Part shown: in pieces, positions 23,878-36,788 of the stretch
Layout of the letters: every line of letters begins with the position of its first letter
Position numbering within the stretch: the stretch's first letter is position 1
DNA from: Astropecten irregularis
Lineage: Eukaryota > Echinodermata > Asteroidea > Paxillosida > Astropectinidae
Reading direction: 5' to 3'
Length of the DNA stretch: 64,000 nucleotides
NCBI GenBank assembly: GCA_963971285.1
Contig: OZ020253.1
Coordinates: 17,620,528-17,684,527, forward strand
Notes under the pieces: generated by a model
What the model was told of the DNA's origin: nothing
The model's input: the letters and a program-made list of their open reading frames with translations, nothing else
Databases searched by the model: none
Program-made: the position numbers and the translations under genes

Positions 23878-24005
23878 GGACCTATTTTAACTAACAAAAA
23901 TCCATCGCTTAACCGAAAATTGATCGCTACTTTGCGTAGCAATTTTCCATTTAGCGATGGATTTGGGCTTTAGCCATGATCGCAGAACGTTAATGAAATT
24001 AGCCC
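23878..24005. mobile_element. Palindromic MITE, family C
   Basis: AAATCCATCGCTTAACCG and CCATTTAGCGATGGATTTGG pair; the right terminus is GAAATTAGCCCC. Shares TTGCGTAGCAATTTTCCATT with 17429-17578. Confidence 0.75.
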
Positions 24006-24482
24006 CTGGTATGGATAGAAACCAACAGAGTATTGAGTTATCTAGGCTTTTGTATTTTGTCTTGATTTGTTTGCAAAGATCTGATTGAGTATTAAAACCA
24101 TGGGGGTATAAAAAGAAAACATACATGTAGCAGTTGGCTATAAAAGTTCAATGCTGCCTGCAAATGTCGCCCTCTAGTGACAAGATGCAGTCTCACCTGT
24201 CTTCACTGCCTTCAGTTGGTCTGGCTGGCACCAACTGCCATGCCCCAGGACCCCCCTGAGGCTACATAGGCAATTTAAAACATTAATGACATGTGCAGAT
24301 GGGGCCAATCATAGGGTCTTAGGGGGATAGACCCCACACACTCCACACTCACTACACACAACCCTCCCCATTGCACACAAACACTGGCTTGATGGGTTAA
24401 AGGGACTTGTCTACTCAGTCACATGGTTCAGTACTTCGATGAGCACATAAAGAGGTCTTTTATCACACTGTATCTCCTTTTC

Positions 24483-24797
24483 GATCCGTGTTGAAACCAA
24501 CCCGGATCCGCCCCGGTTCAACCCGGCAAGTTTTTGAACCAGGTAGAAGAGATGCAACGTTCACACTACGTTTTTGTTGAACCGGTTCATACGATTTGGA
24601 TCACTGTGTGAAAAAAATTCAGTTTGGAACCGGGTTGAAATTTTCAACCCTGGTCCTTACCAGGGTTGATTTCGATCCTGTTCTAAGGCCGTCCTACCCA
24701 GGTCGGCTCGGGGTTGAAACTTTCCAAGTGTGAAACGGGTTGGAAAAATTCTCGGGGTTCGATCTGGTTCAAACCCCAAGATTTTGGATAGTGTGAA
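24483..24797 (+). repeat. Interspersed repeat family J, longer copy
   Basis: About 315 bp, GC-rich, with repeated GGTTGAAA/TTTCAACC, CCGGTTCAAC and CAAGTGTGAAACGGGTTG. It aligns along its whole length with 16175-16463. Confidence 0.6.
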
Positions 24798-25254
24798 AAG
24801 CTTACAAGTGTGCTTATGTGAAGTTGGAGAGCAGTAGAACTGGAGTACTAAGAAGTAATAAGAAGTACTACGGTGTGAAAGTGAGAAAAACAAAAAACAG
24901 GCAATAACTCTTAAAGGAACTTTTATACATTACTTTGGTATCATACCGTATTTTTGTTCTGAAATTTGTCCTTGAACATAGAAATGTGCACTTTGTCTGC
25001 GGGAGTGTATTTAAGTACTGGGACAATAGAATAGACAATGCATGCATTGTCCTCAGACAGTTGGTTAGACATATGTGTGATTTGACTTGCAGTCAGAACA
25101 TAAGATTGATAAAACACAGTGTGATTGTTGCCATTTTCAGTAAAATGGTCTGTTCCTAGCTCTATGGTGTTGCAAGTGAGTGAACTTATTCGGCATTCAT
25201 TGAAAATTGTGAATGCACACACTTTGTCATAAACAAAGTCCATTCCTTTGTTGC

Positions 25255-25865
25255 CCCTGCATGGTCATTGTTTCGGTATCCCTGCTCTTTGCCCTGGTGC
25301 CCCAGGTCATTACCTCAGTGCCCCTGCTCTTTGTCCTCACTGGTGCCCCTGTTTTTTGCCTCAGTAACCATGGTCATTGCCTCGGTGGCCCTGGTCATTG
25401 CTTTGGTGCCCCCAGTCATTGCCTTGGTGCCCCTGCTCATTGCCTTGGTGCCCATGCTCTTTGCCTCGGTGCCCTTGCTCATTACCTCAGTCACCCTAGT
25501 CATCCTCGGTGGCCCTGGTCATTGCTTTGGTGCCCCCAGTCATTGCCTTGGTGCCCCTGCTCATTGCCTTGGTGCCCATGCTCTTTGCCTCGGTGCCCTT
25601 GCTCATTACCTCAGTCACCCTGGTCATTGCCTTGGTGCCCCTAGTCATTGCCTCGGTGCCCCTGGTCATTGCCTTGGTGCCCCTGGTCATTGCCTTGGTG
25701 CCCCTAGTCATTGCCTTGGTGCCCCTAGTCATTGCCTCTGTGCCCCTGGTCATTGCCTTGGTGCTCTTGGTCATTGCCATGCTGCTTCTTGTCATTGCCA
25801 TGGTGCTCCTGAACATTTCCTCGGTGCCCCTGGTCCTTGACCTGGTGCCCCTGCTCATTTCATCG
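25255..25865 (+). repeat. 21-bp minisatellite (GCCCCTGGTCATTGCCTTGGT)
   Basis: About 29 units of a 21-bp motif, varying at CTGGTC/CTAGTC/CTGCTC and GCCTTGG/GCCTCGG. A longer block (bases about 25387-25500 and 25507-25620) is itself duplicated. Because 21 is a multiple of 3 the repeat stays open in several frames on both strands, giving apparent Val-Ile-Ala-Leu-Val-Pro or Met-Thr-Arg-Gly-Thr proteins. I do not regard these as genes. Confidence 0.9.
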
Positions 25866-25879
25866 TTACAGTTTAACAT

Positions 25880-27640
25880 TTACATACAAGTCTTGTATCT
25901 CAAGAAAATAGCCCTCCACCAAGAGGAAACCGCCGAGTTGCCCCTTTAAAAGAACCAAGTCTCTGCCCTGGAACATAACACATATAATGTGGATGGTGTA
26001 GTTATCAACTGATATGCATCCTGGGACATCAATGCTAAATCCAGCCCCAACCTCAGTGGGAACGACCCTGGTATGCATTGCATCTGGCAATAAGTTTGGA
26101 CACTGTATTCATTGGTAATCACAGAAGGAAGTAAAGGAACATAACATTCATTTCATTAGACGTGCACTTAAACAAATGATGGAAGGGTTTACATTCATAT
26201 GTACAGCGAACATGTGGAAACAGTCTTTTTAGGCTATTTGTCAGTCTCAGGAGTATGTCTGGCTGCGGCCTCCCCGTAAAAGCCCCATGAGTCGACTGAT
26301 GAAGTGAGTCGTAGGCCTACATTAATATATTTCCTTTGTTCTGTCTTCTGCCCGCCAATAAATCGTCTCGTCCATCTCCATTTGAAATCATTCCATTCTA
26401 ATCTTCTCTTTACTTGTTTTTATGAGGTTAACTTGTCACTGAAATGTTTTTGTTTTTGGATGTCATCCAGTCGGTGAATAAAAAGAGAACTTTTGGTAGG
26501 CCTACTGGTAGTGTTTCATGATGTCAGCCACAATTGATTTCTGCTGTTTTGGTTGCACTGTATGAGAACGGTTTGAGGCGGTTTGAAATTTTTGTAAAAT
26601 CTTTCTTAAGTTTGTACTGTAATTTTAGATTTCAGTGTTCATTTTCATTGTTTGATTTTGAAATCTGGCTCCCTACCCTCTTGATGTGTTGTTCACACGT
26701 GAAGACATTTGGTCTGGTTCTTTTAAAGTGAACTGCGGAGATGGTGAGACCGTAACCTCAAAATGTGGATCCAGAAGACCCAATCTGACTGAACCTGAGG
26801 CAGAAACATGCAAGCTCCCATGACTCTCAGTCCTGTCCTAGACATAAGATTTGTAAGGCATTCTCCCTGCCTCTCCCCCCTTCCAACCCCAACCCCTCCG
26901 CAGTCCTGTTGAGAGAAGAGGAACTGATCGCTGAGGTTAAGCAAACAGCATAACCATTTGTAACAGATGTTAAAATGCTCCAAGTTAATGACGTGTCCAT
27001 CAGCAGCTTCCCTGCCTGGGGTCCTGCCTACCTTTTGGGGGTCCCGATGGCCCATCAGCTTGGTGTCCCTGCTGGGCAGACATAGTTTTGGCTTCTTTTT
27101 TTTTGAAGTATTGTGAAGAATTTGACAAGAAAAAAAAAAGACAGAGAGAGAAACTTAAAAAAATTGCGTGCCAAGTTTAGATGGTGAAGGATGACCTTTG
27201 CCTGCCAGTTTGTATGATAAAACATCACTGTGTGCACGGACAAGATCAACAATGCTTTAAATCTGGGTCCTTGCTTGTTTCTTCCACTTCCTGTCGTCTA
27301 GGTGTAGAGTTTTGAGGTCGTCCATTTGTCAGAGTTGACATTGACAAGTTTGTGGGATCTGTTTCTTTGCCAAGCTTTGGACTTCAAGGAATTGTTTGAT
27401 TCCTACCCGGGCAATTATGTTCGTTGATCGGGTTGTCATTCCTTCCTACAGATCGGTGCATGTGGTTCGAATCCCACCATGGGCACCATTTGGATTGACC
27501 TGCCAGTCCCTCCCTGATCAGTGTACCTGTTTCGAATCCCACCATGGGCACCATTTGGTGCGTAAACCTGCTGCTGTTCTTATTTGTCTTTCACTGGTAC
27601 ACTGCCACCAAACATGGGCTATTCCTGCCTCCACAAATGC
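25880..27640. other. Gene-free stretch with a duplicated B-box motif
   Basis: No recognisable exon. Bases 27451-27494 and 27515-27558 repeat GAATCCCACCATGGGCACCA and TTTGG, each preceded by a GGTTCGAA/GTTTCGAA word. This is a ~64-bp tandem duplication resembling pol III B boxes. Confidence 0.45.
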
Positions 27641-27643
27641 ACT

Positions 27644-27841
27644 ATGGGGTTTTACGAAACGGAGGCTCAGCTTCAGTTTAAGGCTCAGGCTCAGGCTCCA
27701 GCTCTGTGATCCGTATGCTGAACTGAAGCTCTGTTTTCTTTTCCAAACCAGAGAATCTACTTCCGAAGCACAGCCAAAAGTTAATATTTTAGAATGGATT
27801 TACGAACTTGAGCCTGAGCCTCCGTTTTGTAAATTATGCCC
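27644..27841. mobile_element. Palindromic MITE, family F (GGAGGCTCAGGCTC ends)
   Basis: TTTTACGAAACGGAGGCTCA at left and GAGCCTGAGCCTCCGTTTTG at right; the middle contains GAAGCTCTGTTTTC. Copies are at 46513-46727 and 58870-58987. Confidence 0.75.
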
Positions 27842-28875
27842 AATTTGTCATGCGTTGATGCTGGCAGGAGTTTGTGACGGATTAACAGTTTCACGTTCAA
27901 AGCACCAAGTTTCCTTCTTTTATTTTTTACTGTCCTGTTGCACAGGTGATTTCAAAAATCAATTAAAGGGCAAGGGGTGCCCCCGGGGCAATTTAGCATC
28001 TCTGGTAAATTGGTTATTGTTGTAAGGTGGGAGTTTGGGGAGTGGACAGGCTGGTTGTTGAAGGTGGGCAGAGGTTGCTGTAACTGATGAATTGCTCAGT
28101 TCTGGTCATCATCTTGCGTGCCGAATTGTGCTTCACAAAAACAGCCCAGGTCTCTCGCCTCACCTGAAATGGATTGGAAATGCCCCTTACCTGTTAACAC
28201 TGATGGAATTAGCCAGGTGATGAGAAACCCGTCTCTCTCTCCGAAAGGTGGGGAAGGGAATCTGCAACCCTTTTGTAAATAGAGCTTCCTGCCTCGCCAG
28301 CCGGCCCGGCCGGGGATCGAGAAGATTGGACTGTCCAGGAAACTGAGGTGTCAGAAATCACTGGCCAGATGTGAAATCCGTATTGTTATGATTAGCTTGT
28401 CAAGGTTGTGACCAGTTATTAAATTGTGGACAAGTTTGATTATATTATTGTGGTTGGTCTTGCCGTGGTCCCGTGATTAAATAGGACAAGAGGCCAGGTT
28501 CTCTATCAGCTTTTCCTAGGAGCTTTGGGATGATCATGCTCAGGAAGGGTTTTTTTCCCTATGCTGTGTTTTTAATATAGTGACAGGTCTGTGCCTAGGA
28601 GCATTTTAGACACAAGGACTGACTTTCCCTGTCTTATTGGGTGCTGCACAGCATTGCATGTGACCAAGCTTGCTCTCTGTATCAGGATTTTATTAATTGA
28701 TGATTATTTGTATCCATTTTGAGGTTAAGACATGCACCCATTCTCAGCAGCTCGGTCAGAAGCTCTGATGATCCTGGGGACAATCCCTTAGCAATGCAGA
28801 CATATAGCAATGTAGACCATGCATGGAGAAAAGCTCCATTTGTAGACAATCCCCTATCAGCCTTTGAGAAAGATC

Positions 28876-28980
28876 CTGCTAGGATCGAAACATGTCAGGC
28901 CCTCCTAACTCCAAGCATTTGATATATTTCAGGTCATTTCGGCTGATGAGCAGTTTGCAGCAGTTTATTACTTGTAATCC
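28876..28980 (+). repeat. Interspersed repeat family I
   Basis: GGATCGAAACATGTCAGGCC, AAGCATTTGATATATTTC, then GGTCATTTCGGCTGATGA and GCAGTTTGCAGCAGTTTAT. The reverse complement recurs at 39650-39745. Confidence 0.6.
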
Positions 28981-29143
28981 CCTATCAGCACAGATTATCC
29001 CCTATCAACACAGACAAATCCCCTAGCAGCACAGACAAATCCCCTAGCAGCACAGACAATCACCTAGCAATGCAGATAATCCCCTAGCAATGCAGATAAC
29101 CACCTAGCAACACAGATAATCCCCTAGCAACACAGCCCATCCC
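28975..29143 (+). repeat. ~20-bp minisatellite (AATCCCCTAGCAGCACAGAC)
   Basis: About eight units with small indels. Related single units (AATCCCTTAGCAATGCAGAC) already occur near 28783, so the array is older and partly dispersed. Confidence 0.8.
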
Positions 29144-31728
29144 TCAGACCGTCTCCCCATGCAACTTCTCCACCTCCTTACCGTCTTCCTCCCTTTAAAA
29201 TCAGTCAGCTTGATTGTTGTCACAATGACTGGATGCATTCTCACACCTGAGATGCCGAGCTGTTTATTTTTAGGGGCCGGGAACTGGTTAGATTACTGCA
29301 CCTTCCATGACTCGCCAATTGCAATTGGCGTGATAGATGGGAGCAGCTCTGTCACTGATTGCATTGGAGGTTTTGAATGAAAAGAGCGAAGTATCTTCTT
29401 TTCTTTCTTTTTTCGTGTGTTTCAGTGAGATGGCAATTTCTTGTGTGCACGCCTCACAGAATATCAATTGAATGTGGAAATACTGCAATAGTTTCCAGTT
29501 TCATTATTAATGATAATAATCATACTGAAACTGATGATAATAATAATAACAGTAATGGTGCATAGCATTAATAAAGAAATAACATTCTAAGATGCTGGTC
29601 ATAGAAAAGAAAATCACTCATGGCATGATTGAAAGGGTGGTGGAGATGAGGTTATGGAATCTCAGAAAAGACCTTACTACTAGGTGGAAATATGATGCAT
29701 GATGTCTGAACGTACAACCCAGCTGTACATAGGTTAGTATGGCTTTGAGGGTCTTTATGTCAGCCGTGTGCGTGCGAAGCTGCAATATCTTCCAAATTCA
29801 TTCACCGATTTGAGCCAAATTTGGACAGAATCTATCTTTGTCGGAGCCTCATCTGGAGTGACTAGCATGTTTGGCCAATGGTCGCTCTTATGCCTGTATT
29901 ATAGTTATATGTATAATACTCTGTATTGTTTCCAACTACTGATGTATTCTTTGGCATGATATCTTAAAAGGAAGTTCAAAGCAAAGAGCAAATATCTGCC
30001 ACCCTTAATATTTTGAGGAGAAAAACCATCAAACTTGAAATGTCAATTGCAAAAAAAAAGTCTGGAGTAGGAAAAAACAGTTCTTTGTTTGTGTGAACTC
30101 TGGGAACTTGGTTGTCTCGATCATTACGGGTTTGGTTCACGTGGAAGGTTTGTCTGGAGGAAGACGGCCTGTGTCTGACCTTCTCCATCTGTCTTCTATC
30201 CAATAATTGCCCCAGCCTTGGATGAAGAATCGATCCGAAACTTTGTAGATGTATTTTTTTAAACCATTTTTTTCCCATGATCTGTGGCTCTTGTGATGTG
30301 TATCAGGAGGGGCTTGTGGATTAACCAACGGATTCCTTCTTGGCTGTGGCAGATGGCGGGAGCCTTCTGGCCAAGACTTCCCTCCACCTCCCCCTCTGCC
30401 CTCTTTGCCATCTTGACTCCCATACCGCTCCACTGGGGCCACTGTTCCTAGACCTCTTAGCCCCCGTCACAACAAAACAGGGTCCTCCCCCCAGAAGCGC
30501 CATGCAGCGAGTTGTTGATTTTCAATTAATCTAAAAGTTGCTTCTTCCTAGATGAGGAGACTTGCTGTCAGGAAAAAAAAGACGGAGAACAAAAAAAAAA
30601 AACCAAAAACAATTTGCATCGAGAACGAGTCTTTGTTCCCCTTTTCTTTTTACTAGTTCTTTTTTTAATTCAGTTACATTGTTGGAGTTTTCTACTTGGT
30701 GAAAATCAGTGGGGCGCTTAAGACATCAGTGGGGCACCAGTGATGAGCCAACACGTACATCACCACACATACACACCCCTACACATGCTCGGTCGCCCCC
30801 TCCCTCTTCCCTCCCTTCCCCTTCCCATGCTAGCAATCCTTTATTGGTGTCCACCAATGCGAAATGCCTGCAGGATGCGCTAGGGGACCGGTGAAGGGAG
30901 GGGGGGGGATTGGTTGGTTGGGGGAGAGGGTAGAGCGAGTATTAAAGAACGGCAACGAGGAAAAATTGATCGGGAACATCGCAGGTTGTTGACAATAATT
31001 TGTCGCATGACGTGGCCGTGAGGAGGGCCTGGGGTAAAAATCAACATTCATCATTTAGACTCGTGTTTATTAGTTTTCTCCCTATGTCAGGAAGGTCGTA
31101 CACACACACATACACGTACACGCCACATGTATGCCAGAGACAAACTCCATTGTAGGACTGGATAGGAATCAATGATAAGAATGAGATTATGCTATCGTGA
31201 ACTTAAGCAGATCTTTTTCATTTCATTTTCTCAATTTTTTTTCTTCTCTTATTTCCACCATGAGCTCTGACCTGCTGCCAGTGCAGGTTGCTATGCTTAC
31301 ACATTAGCACAAGTTTGTTTACTCAGAAAACAAAGAATGAAAACAAACCATGGACTGGTCATTCATGATGCTTTTCTACCTGTTCTAATTGGGTCTGGCT
31401 CAGAAATTAAATTTTGCTGAAAATGAAACGATAAAGTCTGCCTCTCCCCCCAAAAAAGCAAACAAACAACAAAGAAATCCAACCTGGGTCTTGTTCTGAG
31501 CATTACTCTGGTTGAATGGAAAAAATTTCTACTAAGCACGATATTCCCGCTTACTTTAATACTACCTTTCTGTGCTTACGGCTCTAGATGCCAAATACTG
31601 CGATAATCTGGCAAATAACAATTCCTTGCTAACTCAGTGTGAACCATATTCGAAGTTAGCAAGTAAAAAAAGAACTTGTGTTGCAAGCATCTTTTCCTTG
31701 CATTATTTGTCCATCACTACCATCAGAA
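29144..31728. other. Gene-free stretch with possible constrained segments
   Basis: An ATA/ATG-rich microsatellite lies at about 29503-29560. Bases 30080-30540 and 30930-31060 are unique, GC-richer and free of visible repeats, with words such as CTTGTGGATTAACCAAC and TTGTCGCATGACGTGGCC. They could be regulatory. No gene is recognised. Confidence 0.35.
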
Positions 31729-31969
31729 ATCAATTTCATGGCCCTGCTTAGCACAAAAAATTTGCTAAGCACAAAATGTCTTGCTCAATAAAACAAACCA
31801 CCATTACAAATTCTATTTGATATTCATTGTGATCGAACAACAGCCAAAGAACAATCACAAGTGATACACAACACATATGAACATTTTGATGTTAATCCTG
31901 TTTTTATTAAGACAGAAATTTCAGTGTTAGCAAGTTTTTGGTGCTAATCAAGGCTGTGAAATTGGCCCC
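31729..31969. mobile_element. Palindromic MITE, family D
   Basis: CAATTTCATGGCCCTGCTTA and GC at left, AAGGCTGTGAAATTGGCCCC at right; interior GCTAAGCACAAAA/TTTTTGGTGCTAA words pair. Confidence 0.6.
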
Positions 31970-32805
31970 TGACCAATCTTTCCCAAACCAAGACCACTTC
32001 CTCAATTGTTTGAATCTTTATTAATACTGTGCCATGTTTCACTTTCATCTATAAAGCCTTCTCTCATCCAGCCTAATGATCCCAAGCTCAATTAGTCTGC
32101 AATTTACCACTGTGTAATGCAGTGCATGATTTGAGATCAGCATCATGGCCCAGGTGCTGTTTAACTATGATTCATGAGCTTGCTGAAACACACCATACAG
32201 TAATTGCCTTCTAATGATACCAATGCTGACAGCATCCTGCTCACTGACACACATTTCAGATTTGGCTTCCCCTCAAACCCCAACCCCATCCCACCCCCAC
32301 CCCAACCCCTCTTTCATATTCCCTATTCTACCATCCCTCCTCCCCCCCAAGAAATAAGACACACTGTTTGTGTTCTAGGCCACAAAGAGTAATATACATT
32401 TAGCACTTTGCAAGATCAAACTTTTCGGTCCTTGTGAAAACAGTGAACGCCACAGATGTGTTGAGGTCTAAGATAAACAAACTCCTGTACTCGCCCGGGC
32501 ACACGTGTCTCCCATCAGCCCGGATGGAAGACGGAGAAGACTGAGGCGAAGAGACTCGTCACAAGTTCCTCGCGATAACCGACTGGGTCACGTTGGCCTG
32601 CTAAGTCATTCAAAGATGCACGGTCTGCAATTTTGGCCTCTCCAAAAATTTCCGGTTGTAAGTACAAGAAAACAAGCTATTTAATGTTGCCTAAGCATCC
32701 CAAAATGAGGTATACATCACTCACCAAACCTCCTCCAATGCCAGTCAGTCAATCAGACCATGGGGCATCCAGCTTAATGTCTTAGGATTTCGGACATTGT
32801 CGAGT

Positions 32806-33012
32806 CATTTTCTTTCTTTGGTCATTTTGTGCCCTTGAGCAAGGCACTTTGCTTTGGCCTCTCTCGCTTCTGTTTTAATTTGCAGCAAGCATGATACTTT
32901 GTTGATGATTTCAGTCATTGTGAGTTGGAGTCATGTCTTTCTTTTGTCGTTTTGTGACCTTGAGCGAGGCACTTTGCTTTGGCCTGTCTCGCGTCTGTTT
33001 TAATTTGCACTT
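32806..33012 (+). repeat. Two-copy tandem duplication with SINE-like motif
   Basis: CTTTGCTTTGGCCT..CTCGC.TCTGTTTTAATTTGC and CCTTGAGC.AGGCACTTTGC occur twice, about 122 bases apart. Confidence 0.65.
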
Positions 33013-33168
33013 TGAAAAGATCTTCTTTAAACAAAATTTAATTATTAAGTATTATCTAGTGGTAGTTTGTGGCTGTGAGTTCCTTGGCAAAATACTCTAG
33101 GCTTCATGAAAAATGCATTGACTTGACTTTGTGAGGGCAGGTCTTCAAGTTTGCAAAGGTGTGAGACT

Positions 33169-33260
33169 TTATACTTGGACTTGGACTGGCGTCAGCAATG
33201 TACTCGGACTCGGCCCAGTACTCGGACGTTCAAGTACTCGGAGTACTCTGTACTCGGATT
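33169..33260 (+). repeat. TACTCGGA short-word cluster
   Basis: TACTCGGA, ACTCGGAC and related words recur about nine times within 90 bases. Confidence 0.55.
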
Positions 33261-33534
33261 TGAGGACTCGACTTCAACACTGCTTTCCCTCATGATGTGG
33301 GTTTCTGTGAAAATGCAATCAGGGCTGTAGTATTCCATATACATCGGATGCTGATGTCCTCCCATATGGAAATGACAGGTAACTGTCATCGGGTAGACCT
33401 TTCCTTTTCCCAAGTCCTCATCCATCTTTGTCTGGCATTAGCCCGTGACTGAATGCACACGTGGCATTGTCAGGTCAGCTTGGATTTTGAAAATAACTTT
33501 GTTGTCTTTTTCAGGGGCACTGAGACAGAATTTG

Positions 33535-33678
33535 AACATCGCTATACCGAACATTTGGCTTTACCGAACATTATCCTTGGCTCCCAGTTTTAATGTACAA
33601 TGTATAAGCATGCTGGACATTGTTCACTATACGAGCAATCGCTGTTCATCTTGGCATGTTCGTTATAGTGGAGTTCAC
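33535..33678. mobile_element. Palindromic MITE, family G
   Basis: GAACATCGCTATACCGAACA and TTTGGCTTTACCGAACAT at left; GTTCGTTATAGTGGAGTTCA at right. Confidence 0.65.
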
Positions 33679-36433
33679 TAAACACGTGAAGACACCTTTT
33701 ATTGTTTTGCTCAAATTGGGGATACATGTACAAATAGGCCTCTGTGTGAAATAGGGTGTGGATGGGTGGGGATGAGAGGTTGTTGGTATACATTCAGCTA
33801 GTAGACAGTCAAACTGGTAGGCCCTATACATTGTAGATCACCTTACAGACAAGGCTATTGGAGACTGGTTTCATCTGAAGCACACCACCTACATGTAGGC
33901 AGATGGAGTGATAGACAAACACTCATTGCCAAATATGTGGATAATAATGTGCCAGTTCAGTTAACTGGATTTCCAATCGAAACTGGACTACTGAACATGG
34001 GGGCAAAAAGTAGTGCAGAGTATACCACATGGAGGAAGTCATGACCCTATTTTGTTCAGATCTGGATCTTGTAACCCAGGCCAGTTTGCCAGGCCCACAA
34101 ATCTGTTGAGAAGAATTTAACATATTTAACACAAACACAGGTCAATTCACAGTTTTAACTTTTACCGACCATCATTCTAAATGTACATCCCATTTTCAGT
34201 TTATTTAACAGCTTATTCTTGCTTATCAGAGAGCATTTGTCTTATCAGTTCTGTTGTTTAAATTATATGCAGCTTCAGGCAATCGTCCCTGAAGTGCATG
34301 TAGAGATTTTCTTATTGAAATAAAACAATCAATTAATTTCTTATTGTAGAAGTACTTATTCAAGCCTCAGACATCTATCTGCCCACTCATTTTGTAACTG
34401 ATAGATTTGCCTCACATTACACACGAAGCTCTGTTTGTGATACACGATGCACCTTTAAAGGAGTCGGCAAGAGGAGCTGGGAAAGTGACATCTCAGGGTG
34501 AATTGTTTGTGCATGTTTTTCACAACATCCAATCAGACCTCCAAGTGCCTTTAAACACCCCGGGTAAACAGTTATCAGAGCTGACATGTGCAGTCGCGGT
34601 GTCTCAGTCTGGAGGAAAAAAATCTACAGGCAGGTGTATAGGAAGACATTCCAGGGAGAGCTCGCTTGGGCACGGTTGCATGATGCAGGGCCAAACAACA
34701 CAGGGGCTATGGTCTATCTGCCGGGCTTCCCCCCTATACCTTTACCAGATGAAGGCTGTGTTTGTGTCTCTTAGACTGGCTTGTCACATGACGGTTTACT
34801 TTGGGCAGGCAAAGCTTTGTTGAACCGCGGAGAGAGCGGTTGTCAAATGTGCCTCTCTAATTGCCTCTGCTCTGTCTTCGGCTGGCGATGAAGTCCAAGT
34901 GATGGTTTGCCCCGCTCAAAGTCAAGTACCCCATTCACACTATCAACCCCCCCTTCCCATCCATAAATATTGCACAACATGCGTTTTTCAGTGTGTTCAA
35001 AAAATGTCTTGCCCATTCTTCTTTTGTTTAAACTCAAGGTGTGGGTGGAGTACTGGAGTAATCGCAACAGAGGAAATTGGGATACCAAGGTTGTGAAAGT
35101 TGTGGTTGGGGTAGACGAACATTATGGTTTACCTCAAGTTTGATTCACACCCCATGGCCTCCCCTTAACCCTTTCCACTTTCTCTAAATCCTAGTCATTT
35201 TGGAAGGCACACTTCTGTAGGCCTATATGTATTACCAGCCTTCAAGAACCCCTAATATCCTTGTTTTCCTTTTCTTTCTTCATTTTCTGTTTCTCTTATC
35301 CCCTCCTCTAATTTGGAACGAGGGCGGCACACTAGGGGCTCTCTTGGGGAGAGATTAGTGGATGTTGGTTCAGGATATCTCCTCTGAGTTGTTGGATCAA
35401 GGAGATGTGTTTTTGTCATTCTTGGGCTAAGGCTGAGTCTACAAACGCAGGGAAAACAGTAAACACGCCGGCAGTCGAGGGGCATGCAGCCTTGCCACTT
35501 GTCCAGCCTCTGACAGATAGGATTCCACGCCCCCGGACTGCTCTGTTTGTTTCATGTGCTGTTTGTTTTTGGAAAGTGAGAACTTGTTACAAGGGGAAAC
35601 GCTGTTGATTTTAGGCTCTGGGATTTGGCTCGGTGCATTCAGGGCCTCTCTGCTCCACTTTTTTAAAGGTATATTCAGTCTTCACGGTGCACTATAGCTG
35701 AGACAGACATGTCACTAATTAATAGAAGAATAAAACTGCTGGAAATGGTTCATCTGTTAAAATAATGACCCGGAGTGTAGGCCTATTTTGGAAGGCAAAC
35801 ACCAACACAGCAAAAAGCAGGAAAATTTCAATTCACGAGCTTGGAAATGTTGAGGAAACAAGGCCATTGTCTTCATTTAAAAACCTTTAACATGATATGT
35901 TGGTTGGGCTGTTATTTTTACTGGATGGGGGAGAGTTGTGAAGCGGCTGTTCTTTGTAAATATGAAGATGATCAAGTTTTTTGTCCCGTGTGCTTGATAT
36001 TGTATGTGACAGTGTTTGAGCTAATCAACAAACCCCGCCCTCTAATCATCTCTGCTCCGCCCACATCATTGCCTGTCCTGGAACTGTAGCTGAGTATAGA
36101 GGGGGAGGTGGTGGGCAGGGGAAGGGGGTGAATGATCCTGTATGTGCCGTACATTTCCTTGTCTGTCCCCCCTAATGAAATTTCCACGCTGAACTACATG
36201 GTGCCTGAGGCTTGTGGGTAGGCCTATACCCAAGCTCGTTGTGATGGCTGCAATGTTGCATGATCTCAGCTTTGTTCCACCTGAATGATGTCAAACGTGT
36301 CATGAATCTTTCTCTTGATCGGACAGAGTTTGAAAGGTGATAGGTCATCAAGAAGTGTAAGGCACGGACGAGTTGGAATCATGTGATTATTGGAAATGTT
36401 CCTAGAGGCACATTTTGTCATTTTTTGAGGATC

Positions 36434-36788
36434 TTAAAGGTAGTATCATACTTTGGTTTTTGTCAAAGAAATACAGATTCATGGGGAAAAGTAGCAAGGA
36501 CGATACAGCAATAGTCATCTGTGAAAATTTCAGTCCCATACGTTGCCCACTTTTTGAGAAAACAGTGAAAAACGACCACAGTATTTCTTAAGTCTTTTCT
36601 CTTTTATTTTTGATCTTTAAAAGATCAAAAATAATTGTGGTCACTGGTTTTACTCTTTTCTGGATAAATAGCATTTCACACAGAAAAAAATTGGACACTA
36701 CCATCACCATCTTTATACACTGTAAGTTATAGAAAATCGGTGAAGATTTCTGTTTCGGGATGCTACCAAATTATGAGAGTACTTTTAA
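36434..36788 (+). mobile_element. TTAA-flanked MITE, family A, full copy
   Basis: TTAAAGGTAGTATCATACTT at left, TATGAGAGTACTTTTAA at right; central palindrome TTTTGATCTTTAAAAGATCA. 355 bp. Confidence 0.8.

Larger units (their letters stand above)
31970..36433. other. Gene-free stretch
   Basis: Contains a tandem ~122-bp duplication at 32806-33012, each half holding a CCTTGAGCAAGGCACTTTGC-type SINE-like word. Also a TACTCGGA-rich patch at 33169-33260 and a family G MITE at 33535-33678. The remainder is unique, and no coding exon was recognised. Confidence 0.4.

Noticed and set aside
25268-25949. Long Val/Ile/Ala/Leu/Pro-rich and Met-Thr-Arg-rich open frames on both strands
   Set aside because: They are translations of the 21-bp minisatellite; no start context, splice structure or family resemblance supports a protein.
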